From positions 1 to 6,411 of the forward strand of contig CAMPKM010000180.1 in the NCBI GenBank assembly GCA_946887155.1: a stretch of DNA of 6,411 nucleotides, written 5' to 3'. The stretch comes from an uncultured Gemmatimonadota bacterium (GTDB taxonomy: Bacteria; Gemmatimonadota; Gemmatimonadetes; Gemmatimonadales; Gemmatimonadaceae). The translations under genes and the position numbers were made by a program. This document shows, piece after piece, positions 1 to 6,328 of the stretch (its first letter is position 1; each line of letters opens with the position of its first letter). The notes under the pieces were generated by a model that worked only from the letters and a program-made list of their open reading frames with translations, ran no database searches and had not been told where the DNA came from.

Positions 1-36
1 GCTATCCGATCGCACGTCATCGATGAACAATTCGTC

Positions 37-696
37 ATGAGCTTCCTGTCCACCCTTCGCCGGAATCCATCGGCTGGCCTGCTCGGCGTGCAGTTACTCG
101 GCTTGCTGCTATATCCATTCATGGTGGCATCGCCGAGCGGGCGAACAATGTTCGGCATTTTCGGATTGATTGTGCTCGGCGTAGCGCTGTGGGTCGTCAG
201 GCGAAGTCCGTGGCTCACCTGGCTCGGCCTGCTGCTGGCCGTACCGGTCATCGCGCTGTCGATCATCACACTCGTGCAGCCGGACCCCGGACTACGGGCT
301 ACCGCTGCGCTCCTCGAAGCGGCGTTCTATTTCTACGCGACCGGGAGCCTTATCGCCTACATGCTGCAGGACGACGTCGCAACGACCGACGAACTGTTTG
401 CCGCCGGCGCGACGTTTACGCTGCTCGCCTGGGCGTTTGCCTACGCATTCGTGGCCTGCGAAACGTTGATTCCGGGAAGTTTCTCCGGACCGGATGCCGG
501 CCCCAGAACGTGGCTCCAACTGCTCTACCTCAGCGTTGCCGTGCTGTCCAGCGTGGGGCTCAGTGACATCCTTCCCGTCACGCCGATGGCACGCGGGCTC
601 GTCATGATCGCGTCGTTCGCCGGTATCATGTACATCGCGGTCATCGTCTCCCGCCTCATCGGCCTGACGGTCGCCACCGTGCGAACTCGGCGTTAG
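37..696 (+). CDS. Potassium-channel-like membrane protein (Ion_trans_2 type) with altered selectivity filter
   Basis: This 219-residue protein is almost entirely membrane-embedded. Hydrophobic segments lie at about residues 14-31, 38-54, 59-79, 88-109, 122-143 and 187-210. Between the last two is a re-entrant pore-loop pattern: a pore helix at about 158-170 (TWLQLLYLSVAVL), then SSVGLSD (171-177), then ILPVTPMAR. This matches the layout of bacterial two-helix-pore potassium channels, whose usual text is TTVGYGD followed by I-x-P-x-T-x-x-x-R. The filter is unusual: Tyr is replaced by Leu and the second Gly by Ser, so potassium selectivity cannot be assumed. No cytoplasmic RCK/TrkA domain follows; the protein ends ten residues after the last helix. 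No clear ribosome binding site precedes the ATG. The frame is open to the left edge of the window, so an upstream start is possible, although the N-terminus looks natural. It converges with the next gene, 17 bases away. Family assignment is fairly sure; conducted ion and role are unknown. Confidence 0.75.
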   Translation: MSFLSTLRRNPSAGLLGVQLLGLLLYPFMVASPSGRTMFGIFGLIVLGVALWVVRRSPWLTWLGLLLAVPVIALSIITLVQPDPGLRATAALLEAAFYFYATGSLIAYMLQDDVATTDELFAAGATFTLLAWAFAYAFVACETLIPGSFSGPDAGPRTWLQLLYLSVAVLSSVGLSDILPVTPMARGLVMIASFAGIMYIAVIVSRLIGLTVATVRTRR

Positions 697-713
697 GCAC
701 TGAATGGCTGGGT

Positions 714-1055
714 TCAGGTACTTCGGTTGAGGGTAAATGCCCGGGATATCCGGGACCATCCGGCCGGACGCACCGAACGATACAGCAGCATGCCACCAAT
801 ACCGCCCAATCCGGCGCCGGCAACCATGAGCCAGACGCTGCCGGCGGTCGCGAGTGCCGCCGCGGACGCTGACAGGATGCTGCCGGCAAAAGCGGACGCC
901 AGCCGTCGTCGTCGCATGACCCTGCGATCCGCGTAGTTGGGCCGGCCGCCACGAGGCGGTGGTGGCGTGGCCACTCCAACCGCGGTTGGAGGGTTGCGTC
1001 GAGGCGGCTCGAACGCACCGGATGGATCAGGGACCGGCGACCAGGAATCCGGCAT
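714..1055 (-). CDS. Small proline-rich protein with two membrane segments, unknown function
   Basis: I do not recognise this 113-residue protein. Its N-terminal third is rich in Pro, Gly and Arg (PPPPRGG at about 32-38). A strongly basic stretch follows at about 44-51 (RRVMRRRR). A hydrophobic region at 52-92, rich in Ala and Gly, can form two short membrane helices (about 52-72 and 74-92) with a tight turn. The tail is short and basic. This suggests an inner-membrane hairpin with a disordered cytoplasmic N-terminus, which is inference. The start is supported by AAGGGAG (1062-1068, reverse strand) six bases before the ATG. An internal ATG at residue 47 lacks such a site. The composition fits a real membrane protein better than any overlapping frame. 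It diverges from the permease gene and converges with the channel-like gene. A perfect 18-base palindrome lies inside it at 974-991. Confidence 0.6.
   Translation of the reverse strand: MPDSWSPVPDPSGAFEPPRRNPPTAVGVATPPPPRGGRPNYADRRVMRRRRLASAFAGSILSASAAALATAGSVWLMVAGAGLGGIGGMLLYRSVRPAGWSRISRAFTLNRST
974..991. repeat. 18-base perfect palindrome CTCCAACCGCGGTTGGAG
   Basis: All nine base pairs match around the centre at 982/983. It lies inside the small reverse-strand gene, where it encodes part of the proline-rich N-terminus, 65-82 bases into the coding region. It could be a binding site for a dimeric regulator or chance in GC-rich DNA. Confidence 0.5.
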
Positions 1056-1061
1056 TGGCGA

Positions 1062-1068
1062 CTCCCTT
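1062..1068 (-). promoter_or_regulatory. Ribosome binding site for the small membrane protein gene
   Basis: On the reverse strand this reads AAGGGAG and sits six bases before the ATG at 1055. It is the main reason for preferring this start over the internal ATG at residue 47. Confidence 0.6.
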
Positions 1069-1232
1069 GTTGAACGCCCTGAAGGCTGACGGAATCGGGC
1101 GCGATGCGCAAGGGATTCGACTATGGGGAAACCAGCAGGCCGACCTGCCTAACGCGCGACTGCGCGAATGTGAAAATGGTGGCCGGGCCCGGTTGCCCGT
1201 GTGCCTGCGCCGTTGGGGACAGGGACAGGGCG

Positions 1233-1261
1233 TTGAAACTGCCCTCGCGTGGCGCCGTAAT
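1233..1261 (+). promoter_or_regulatory. Candidate sigma-70-type promoter for the ADOP permease
   Basis: A -35-like TTGAAA (1233-1238, five of six consensus bases) is followed after exactly 17 bases by a -10-like CGTAAT (1256-1261, four of six). Transcription would start near 1268, leaving an untranslated leader of about 55 bases before the GTG at 1324. It is the best promoter match I found in the 268-base intergenic region 1056-1323. That region otherwise holds the inverted repeats described separately, and no convincing gene. The match is by eye only and the -10 element is weak. Confidence 0.4.
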
Positions 1262-1272
1262 GGGCAAACCAC

Positions 1273-1286
1273 CCGGTCCTGACCGG
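1273..1286. promoter_or_regulatory. Inverted repeat CCGGTC-CT-GACCGG before the permease gene
   Basis: This is a perfect six-base inverted repeat with a two-base spacer, just downstream of the proposed transcription start and 37 bases before the GTG. The two-base spacer suits a dimeric DNA-binding protein better than an RNA hairpin. A role as an operator is inference. Confidence 0.3.
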
Positions 1287-1304
1287 TGTCGAAAACGCTC
1301 GACA
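1287..1304. promoter_or_regulatory. Inverted repeat TGTCGA-N6-TCGACA before the permease gene
   Basis: A perfect six-base inverted repeat with a six-base spacer directly abuts the preceding repeat and ends six bases before the ribosome binding site GAGGA (1311-1315). As DNA it could be an operator. As RNA it could form a six-pair hairpin next to the ribosome binding site. ADOP genes are often found beside PadR-type regulators, but none lies in this window, so any link is speculative. Confidence 0.35.
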
Positions 1305-1323
1305 ACACTCGAGGACGCGAATC

Positions 1324-3744
1324 GTGATCGCACAGTGGATGACGGACCTTCGGCACTCGTGGCGCGGACTGCTCCGTACCCCGGGATTCCTGATTACCTC
1401 GGTCGGCACGTTGGCGCTTGCCATCGGCGCCGTGACCGGGATGTTCAGCGTCGTCAACACGGTCCTCCTGCAGCCACTTCCCTTCCAGCGTGCGGATCGG
1501 CTGGTGGTGCTTTCGGGCACCGCGCCCGGTTCCGATCTCCCGGATCGCTTCGGCCTCGGCTTCGATTTCTATTTCGAATACAAGGAGAACTCGAAGCTCC
1601 TCGACGGGATCTTCGTCTTTGGCGGAGGGACGTCGACGCTGCGCACGGACGACCGCGTCGAGCGCATTTCCATGGCGTTCCCGACGAACGACATGTACGC
1701 CACGCTTGGCGTGCGGCCCATGGTCGGGCGACTTCCGGTTCGGGAAGACGGCGATCGGGTGGTCGTGATCAGTGACCGGTTGTGGGACACGTGGTTCGGT
1801 CGCGACTCGGCCGTCATCGGCCGATCATACTTCGTATCCGGCCAGATGCGGCAGGTCATCGGGGTCATGCCCCCCGAATTCCACTTCCCCGACGACGGAA
1901 CGCTTCTCTGGGTCGCGGGCGAAGCGCAGTTGAGCCAGGTCCAGCCGGGACAACTCGGCATGCCGGTCGTGGCGCGCATGAAGGAGGGAGTCACGCGCGA
2001 GCAATTGGCGACCGAACTGACCCAGGTCGCGAAGAACCTGCCGGCCCGCTTTGGGGGATCGCCTAACTATGCACGACTCATCGGCCAGCACCGGGCGATA
2101 GTCGATCCTATTCTCGATCGGCTGGTGGGCCCCACGGCCCGCACGTCGCTGTGGGTGCTGCTCGGCGCCGTATCGGTGGTGCTCCTGATCGCGCTGGCCA
2201 ACGTGGCGAATCTCTTCGTGGTCCGCGCGGAAAGCCGGAAGCGTGACCTGGCGGTCCGGCACGCCATCGGTGCGTCGCAGGGGCAGCTCGCGCGCCTGCA
2301 GGTTTCGGAAGCGCTGCTGGTGGCCATCCCGGCCGGTGTGCTCGCCGTCATCCTGAGCATGGTGACCCTGCCGCTGTTCCTCCAGGCGGCGCCAGAGGGC
2401 ATTCCCCGCCTGACGACCGTAGGCGTGGACGGATGGGTGCTCCTGGCGACGTTCGTTCTCGTGCTGGTCGCCGCGCTCGCCTGCGGTATCGTGCCGGCGC
2501 TTTCGGCGGCGGCGCCGGATCTGCGCCGCCTGCGCGAAGGTGGGCGGGGATCCACAGGTGGCCGGCACTGGGGCCGCGACGCCCTCGTCGTTGGCCAGGC
2601 CGCCCTGGCGCTGGTGCTGCTCATCGGGTCGGCGCTGTTGGTGCAGAGCTTTCAGCGGCTTCGCAACGTGAAGCCCGGATACGAGACCAAGGACATCTAC
2701 ACGTTCCAGTTTGCGCCGAATCAACCCCACCTCGTCGACGGCCCGACGTGGGGAGCGCTGCATAACGATTTCATGAACCGGTTGCGCGCCCTGCCGGGTG
2801 TGACCGCGGTCGGTGTCGTCAACAATATCCCGCTCGATGAGGGTACCGGCGGCGGCCGCTTCCTCACCGACGCGATGTCCGATGACGGCGGTGGCGTGCT
2901 GCTCGACCAGAACTTTGCCGGTGGCGATTACTTCCGCGCGATGGGTATCACCCTCCTGACGGGGCGCGCGTTCACCGAATCCGAGGCTGTTACGCCTAAC
3001 ACGAGCATCATCCTCAGCCGGTCGGCGGCGCAGAAGCTCTGGCCGGACCAGAACGCGATCGGCCAACGCGTGCGCCGGCCCGGCAATGGTCCCTGGTACA
3101 ACGTCGTGGGGGTCGTGGACGATGTGAAGCAGGACGATTGGCGCGAGGCCGGCGAGGCGGCCGTGTATTACCCGCTCACCGGTCCGGTACCAGACGCATG
3201 GGCGATGGGTTCACCGGCCTACGTGGTGAAGTCATCACGCGCCGCCAACCTGACGGGTGAGGTGCGCGAGCTGGTCCGCCAGGTTGCGCCCGAGGCCCCC
3301 GTGTATCGCGAGTTCACGATGGAATTCCTGGCCGAACGCTCCATGGTACAGCTCTCGTTCACGATGTTGACGTTAGGCATCGTCTCCGGGCTGGCGCTGA
3401 TCCTCGGTGCCGTCGGGCTCTACGGCGTGCTCTCGTACGTGGTCGCCGAGCGCACGAGGGAGATCGGCGTGCGCATGGCGCTGGGTGCGACGGCGGGCGT
3501 CGTGCGCCGCCAGGTCGTCTCGCAGGGCACGAAGGTGGTGCTGGTGGGCGTGGTCATCGGCATCGTTGCCGCTTTCGCGGCGACGCGGCTCCTGGGTGCG
3601 CTGCTCTACGACGTGAAGGCGGTCGATCCGGTCGTGTTCGCGGCGATGTCGCTGGCCATGATCGGGGTCGGCATGCTCGCGAGCTACATGCCGGCGCGGC
3701 GGGCGAGCGGGGTCGATCCCATCGTGGCCCTGCGCGGCGAATGA
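1324..3744 (+). CDS. ADOP-family duplicated orphan ABC permease
   Basis: This inner-membrane protein belongs to the ADOP family (acidobacterial duplicated orphan permease), relatives of MacB/FtsX permeases. The 806 residues match the usual length of roughly 800. The layout is doubled. A first half has a membrane helix at 22-46, a MacB_PCD-like extracytoplasmic domain at about 47-270 and FtsX helices at about 275-299, 327-349 and 370-394. A second half has a helix at 420-442, an extracytoplasmic domain at about 443-675 and helices at about 679-706, 736-758 and 769-787. The FtsX signature occurs in both halves: ESRKRDLAVRHAIGAS near 303 and ERTREIGVRMALGAT near 709. The C-terminus MPARRASGVDPIVALRGE is typical. 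The GTG start has GAGGA eight bases upstream; an ATG at 1339 is a weaker alternative. No ATPase is encoded nearby, as usual for the family. Its substrate is unknown; related MacB proteins act as mechanotransmission exporters. The gene is intact. Confidence 0.93.
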   Translation: MIAQWMTDLRHSWRGLLRTPGFLITSVGTLALAIGAVTGMFSVVNTVLLQPLPFQRADRLVVLSGTAPGSDLPDRFGLGFDFYFEYKENSKLLDGIFVFGGGTSTLRTDDRVERISMAFPTNDMYATLGVRPMVGRLPVREDGDRVVVISDRLWDTWFGRDSAVIGRSYFVSGQMRQVIGVMPPEFHFPDDGTLLWVAGEAQLSQVQPGQLGMPVVARMKEGVTREQLATELTQVAKNLPARFGGSPNYARLIGQHRAIVDPILDRLVGPTARTSLWVLLGAVSVVLLIALANVANLFVVRAESRKRDLAVRHAIGASQGQLARLQVSEALLVAIPAGVLAVILSMVTLPLFLQAAPEGIPRLTTVGVDGWVLLATFVLVLVAALACGIVPALSAAAPDLRRLREGGRGSTGGRHWGRDALVVGQAALALVLLIGSALLVQSFQRLRNVKPGYETKDIYTFQFAPNQPHLVDGPTWGALHNDFMNRLRALPGVTAVGVVNNIPLDEGTGGGRFLTDAMSDDGGGVLLDQNFAGGDYFRAMGITLLTGRAFTESEAVTPNTSIILSRSAAQKLWPDQNAIGQRVRRPGNGPWYNVVGVVDDVKQDDWREAGEAAVYYPLTGPVPDAWAMGSPAYVVKSSRAANLTGEVRELVRQVAPEAPVYREFTMEFLAERSMVQLSFTMLTLGIVSGLALILGAVGLYGVLSYVVAERTREIGVRMALGATAGVVRRQVVSQGTKVVLVGVVIGIVAAFAATRLLGALLYDVKAVDPVVFAAMSLAMIGVGMLASYMPARRASGVDPIVALRGE

Positions 3745-3753
3745 CGGGAGCGC

Positions 3754-4842
3754 TTATTTCCCCAGGCCGCGACGCGTGGTGAGATAGACCGCGAAGCTGC
3801 CGAGCCAGTGCGCGCCGGCGTAATGCTCGCCGGTGACCGAAGCCAGCCCGCTGGTGGCGTGCGTTTGCGCCGCCGCCAGCAAAGCGGGTCGCCGTGCGTC
3901 GTCAGGCGGCAGTCCACTGGCGATCCCGTCCAGCATCCAGGCGCGGCTGAGGTTCAGGCCGTCGAGGTGGGCGAGCTTGCCATCGGTCTTGTCGGTGACG
4001 ACGCCGATCGGCAGCCACGCCGCCGTCGCGGTTTTCGGAATCTCCGGCAGGAACGCCGACAGCCACGTGGCGAATTCCGCGGGCGACAACACGCGTCGCA
4101 TCAGGTCCGCCTCGGCGAGGCACGGCGAAAGGAAGTCCTGGCCTGACGGCTCGTAGTTGATCGGGCAGTTGCGGTCCTCGAGGTGAAATTCCCTGACCTT
4201 CGAGACCAGTGTCGTTGCGAGCACCGGGTTCGAAAGCCGCGCGTAGTCGAGGATCAACCCGAACGAGAACGCCGATTGCGGATGCTCTCCTTCGCGGATG
4301 GGATAGGCGAGCTTCGGTAGCCAATCGGCAATCCGGTTTACCACGGCGGTTTCCAGGGGCTTGAGCGCCGACGACAATGCCGCCGCGTCAGGCGTCTGCA
4401 TCTCGCGAAGTTCGGCGGCGAGTTGCAGGAGCCACGCCAGTCCGTACGGTCGTTCGAAGGATTCGCGTCCCGTACCGTTCAGGTACGAGACTTCCGCCGC
4501 GATGTTCGCGGTCGTGAGGCTCCTTTTGAGGGCCGCCACCGCTGCTGGAACGAAGGCCGCGTCCGGGAACTCGCGCACCAGTCGCGCCAGCAACCAGTGA
4601 CCATGCACCGAGGAATGCCAGTCATAGCATCCGTAGAACGCAGGCGTCAGCTGGTGTGGCGCCTTGACGTCCGCGGGCGAGTTGAGGACGTGCGCGATCT
4701 TGTTAGGGTATTCCTTGTGAACGCACGCAAGTGGAAGGGCCGCCAACCGGGATGCAGTGCTCGCGTTCAGCCTGGCGGATGGTTGGGCCAGTGCCGGTGC
4801 GGCGGTAAGGGCGAGGAGGGTGGCGGGAAGGAGTTTGTTCAT
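3754..4842 (-). CDS. Exported DUF2891 family protein
   Basis: This is a 362-residue protein of the DUF2891 family, whose function is unknown. The first 19 residues form a signal peptide (MNKLLPATLLALTAAPALA) with an AxA site before Gln20, so the protein is probably periplasmic. It has no lipobox. The mature part is helical, with conserved-looking blocks rich in His, Trp, Asp and Glu: YGCYDWHSSVHGHW (70-83), ERPYGLAWLLQLAAEL (130-145), HPQSAFSFGLILDYAR (187-202), EPSGQDFLSPCLAEADLM (231-248), HLDGLNLSRAWMLDGIA (292-308) and EHYAGAHWLGSFAVYL (339-354). This repeating pattern resembles an alpha/alpha barrel with an inner ring of polar residues, so an enzyme is plausible; that is inference. The frame extends upstream to 4989 into exonuclease III, but the signal peptide fixes the start at 4842. 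The ribosome binding site is poor. It lies 80 bases downstream of exonuclease III on the same strand, so co-transcription is possible. Confidence 0.88.
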   Translation of the reverse strand: MNKLLPATLLALTAAPALAQPSARLNASTASRLAALPLACVHKEYPNKIAHVLNSPADVKAPHQLTPAFYGCYDWHSSVHGHWLLARLVREFPDAAFVPAAVAALKRSLTTANIAAEVSYLNGTGRESFERPYGLAWLLQLAAELREMQTPDAAALSSALKPLETAVVNRIADWLPKLAYPIREGEHPQSAFSFGLILDYARLSNPVLATTLVSKVREFHLEDRNCPINYEPSGQDFLSPCLAEADLMRRVLSPAEFATWLSAFLPEIPKTATAAWLPIGVVTDKTDGKLAHLDGLNLSRAWMLDGIASGLPPDDARRPALLAAAQTHATSGLASVTGEHYAGAHWLGSFAVYLTTRRGLGK

Positions 4843-4922
4843 GGTGAGTTTCTTGAACCTGAAAAGGGGCGCGGACTGCGGACCGGCAAAGTGGGGCGAC
4901 CCTACCGAGCTGCTCGACAAAC

Positions 4923-5678
4923 TCACAGCGAGAATTCCGCGATGACAGGGCCGTGATCGCTTGCGCCGAATTCCCGTTGCACGACGCATGATGTCGTACG
5001 GTCGGCGATCTGCCGGGAGGCGAGGATCAGGTCCAGTCGCCAGCCGATGTTCCGCTGTTTCAGGTTACGCCACGGCGCCCACCAGGTGAACAGATTCTCG
5101 TTGTCCGGTTCCATCTTGCGGTGGACGTCAACCAGTCCACGGCTGATGATGCGTTCCATCAGTGCCCGCTCGTCCGGCCGCTGTCCGATCACGCCGGGCT
5201 TCCGTTCCTTTGGATGCACGTCCATGTCGGTGAGTGCGACATTCATGTCACCGCAGAGCACGAGTGGACTTCCAGCGGCCTCCGAATCGGCTGCCCACGC
5301 ATCCAGCGCTTCAAGGAAGCGCATCTTGGCGGCGAAGTCCTTTCCGCCGTTCGGCACATAGATCGACGCCACCGTGAACTGTGGCAGGCGGGCGGTGACG
5401 ATGCGGTTCTCGTAATCGAACGACGGATGAACGAATTCGATTTCATCTCTTCCCGCCGGCCGTCGAACGTGGAGCGCAACGCCGGAATAACCTTTGCCGC
5501 CGTGCCAGTGACAGGCATAGCCCTCGATGTCACAGAGCCACATCGGGAGCTGATCGATCGTTGCCTTGATCTCCTGCAGGCAGAGGACGTCGGGCTGTTC
5601 CTTTGCGATGAACTCCTGAAGCTGGGCTTCCCTTGCCCGGACACCGTTCACGTTCCAGGTGGCAATCTTCATCGTCAT
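4923..5678 (-). CDS. xth: Exodeoxyribonuclease III (AP endonuclease family)
   Basis: This 251-residue cytoplasmic enzyme cleaves DNA at abasic sites and removes nucleotides from 3' ends in base excision repair. It is a magnesium-dependent nuclease of the exonuclease-endonuclease-phosphatase fold. The family motifs appear in order: WNVNG (8-12), LQEIK (34-38, metal-binding Glu36), YVPNG (107-111, catalytic Tyr107), GDMNV (143-147, Asp144 and Asn146), WRLDLIL (213-219, Asp216) and SDHGPV (240-245, catalytic pair Asp241 and His242). All catalytic residues are present and the length is normal. The first ATG (5678) overlaps the stop of the upstream reductase gene as ATGA, which suggests translational coupling. 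A second ATG two codons later (5672) is an equal alternative, because neither has a clear ribosome binding site. The protein is slightly shorter than the E. coli enzyme. Confidence 0.96.
   Translation of the reverse strand: MTMKIATWNVNGVRAREAQLQEFIAKEQPDVLCLQEIKATIDQLPMWLCDIEGYACHWHGGKGYSGVALHVRRPAGRDEIEFVHPSFDYENRIVTARLPQFTVASIYVPNGGKDFAAKMRFLEALDAWAADSEAAGSPLVLCGDMNVALTDMDVHPKERKPGVIGQRPDERALMERIISRGLVDVHRKMEPDNENLFTWWAPWRNLKQRNIGWRLDLILASRQIADRTTSCVVQREFGASDHGPVIAEFSL
5675..5678 (-). other. ATGA start/stop overlap between reductase and exonuclease III
   Basis: On the reverse strand the four bases read ATGA: TGA ends the reductase and ATG begins exonuclease III. Such overlaps usually mean that the two genes share a transcript and that the second is translated by re-initiation. 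This fits the absence of a recognisable ribosome binding site for exonuclease III. Confidence 0.75.
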
Positions 5679-6241
5679 GCGGAACGATGTGGCTCCGGTT
5701 TCGGCACCGCGTACACGAGCTCCGCGAATCCGGTACCCACTTTTCGCACCGAAAGCAACGTGAGTGACGGCTGCGTAATCCGCCGAGGCAGCAACGGCTT
5801 CCCTGCGCCGAGCGTGACCGAGCCGACCTGCACGTGCACTTCGTCCAGCAGCCCGGCGTCGTGGAACTGACCGGCCAGGTCGCCTCCACCCACGATCCAG
5901 ACGTTCATGCCACGAGCCGCTTCCGCCATCTCCCGGTGAACGGCGCGAACGTCCCCCCGCACGAAGCGGATGTCGGCGCCGGGAATGTCCGGCAGTGTCC
6001 GCGATGTGAACACCCAGACGGGTTGCTCATAGGGCCATGGCTGTGGTGGGGTGGCCCCAATCACGTGGCGCAACATCCACTCGTACGTCGATGAGCCCAT
6101 CGCAATCGCGCCGACATCCTTGATGAAGGCGGGGTAGCTGGTGTCGTTGATATCCCCGAGGGGGAACAGCCAATCGAGCGAATCCGCGGGATCCGCGATG
6201 AAGCCGTCGAGGCTGGACGCCGTGTAGTACTGGGTTTTCAT
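5675..6241 (-). CDS. RibD C-terminal / dihydrofolate-reductase-like family protein
   Basis: This 188-residue protein has the dihydrofolate-reductase fold of the RibD_C group (YwjB/YyaP-like), probably a cytoplasmic NADPH-dependent reductase. The substrate is unknown; pterin-like or flavin-precursor compounds are the usual guesses. The N-terminal strand YYTASSLDGFIA (5-16), the AMGSSTYEWM block (47-56), the glycine-rich nucleotide-binding segment NVWIVGGGDLAGQF (113-126) and LLDEVHVQVGSVTLGAGKPL (131-150) are the family's hallmarks in the right order. There is no deaminase domain, so this is not a full RibD. The start at 6241 gives the expected N-terminus; an upstream extension to 6319 is Arg/Ala-rich and unlike the family. 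No clear ribosome binding site precedes it. A TATTGT (6252-6257, reverse strand) lies so close to the ATG that a near-leaderless transcript is possible, but this is weak. The stop overlaps the exonuclease III start. Confidence 0.92.
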   Translation of the reverse strand: MKTQYYTASSLDGFIADPADSLDWLFPLGDINDTSYPAFIKDVGAIAMGSSTYEWMLRHVIGATPPQPWPYEQPVWVFTSRTLPDIPGADIRFVRGDVRAVHREMAEAARGMNVWIVGGGDLAGQFHDAGLLDEVHVQVGSVTLGAGKPLLPRRITQPSLTLLSVRKVGTGFAELVYAVPKPEPHRSA

Positions 6242-6328
6242 CGTCGCAGAACAATATGCGGCTCGGCGCGAGGCGCGCATGGCACATGACGCTGCCCCTG
6301 GCGATCCTCTGGCTCTCATCGGGACCTG

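Larger units (their letters stand above)
690..1155. repeat. 10-base inverted repeat enclosing the small membrane protein gene
   Basis: GCGTTAGGCA at 690-699 overlaps the stop codon of the channel-like gene. Its perfect inverse, TGCCTAACGC, lies at 1146-1155. The two copies enclose the reverse-strand gene 714-1055 and its upstream region. The core GTTAGGC matches the integron recombination consensus GTTRRRY. However, the copies are inverted rather than direct, and no paired second box was found beside either one, so a gene cassette is not demonstrated. Confidence 0.35.

Noticed and set aside
1135..1148. GCAGG-CCGA-CCTGC inverted repeat in the divergent intergenic region.
   Set aside because: It has only five pairs, and no T-run or promoter context gives it a role. 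It is within chance for GC-rich sequence.
1183..1192. CCGGGCCCGG palindrome between the small gene and the permease gene.
   Set aside because: A ten-base all-GC palindrome is common by chance at this composition, and no terminator T-run follows.
1216..1230. GGGACAGGGACAGGG short tandem repeat.
   Set aside because: At only two and a half copies of six bases it is too short to call a meaningful repeat.
1104..1775. 223-codon forward frame overlapping the start of the permease gene.
   Set aside because: The translation is Arg-rich and patternless and largely overlaps the real permease in another frame.
1825..3066. 413-codon open frame on the reverse strand inside the permease gene.
   Set aside because: It is antisense to a clearly recognisable permease. 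Its translation is Arg/His/Gln-rich with no domain pattern, as expected for a shadow frame in GC-rich DNA.
4906..4916. CGAGC-T-GCTCG as a terminator after exonuclease III.
   Set aside because: A one-base loop cannot form as written, and there is no T-run. The 80-base gap before the DUF2891 gene shows no convincing terminator.
4843..4989. N-terminal extension of the DUF2891 gene into exonuclease III.
   Set aside because: The signal peptide begins exactly at 4842. The extension is basic and overlaps the catalytic C-terminus of exonuclease III.
6242..6319. N-terminal extension of the reductase to an ATG at 6319.
   Set aside because: The extra 26 residues are Arg/Ala-rich and precede the normal family N-terminus MKTQYYTASSLDGFIA.
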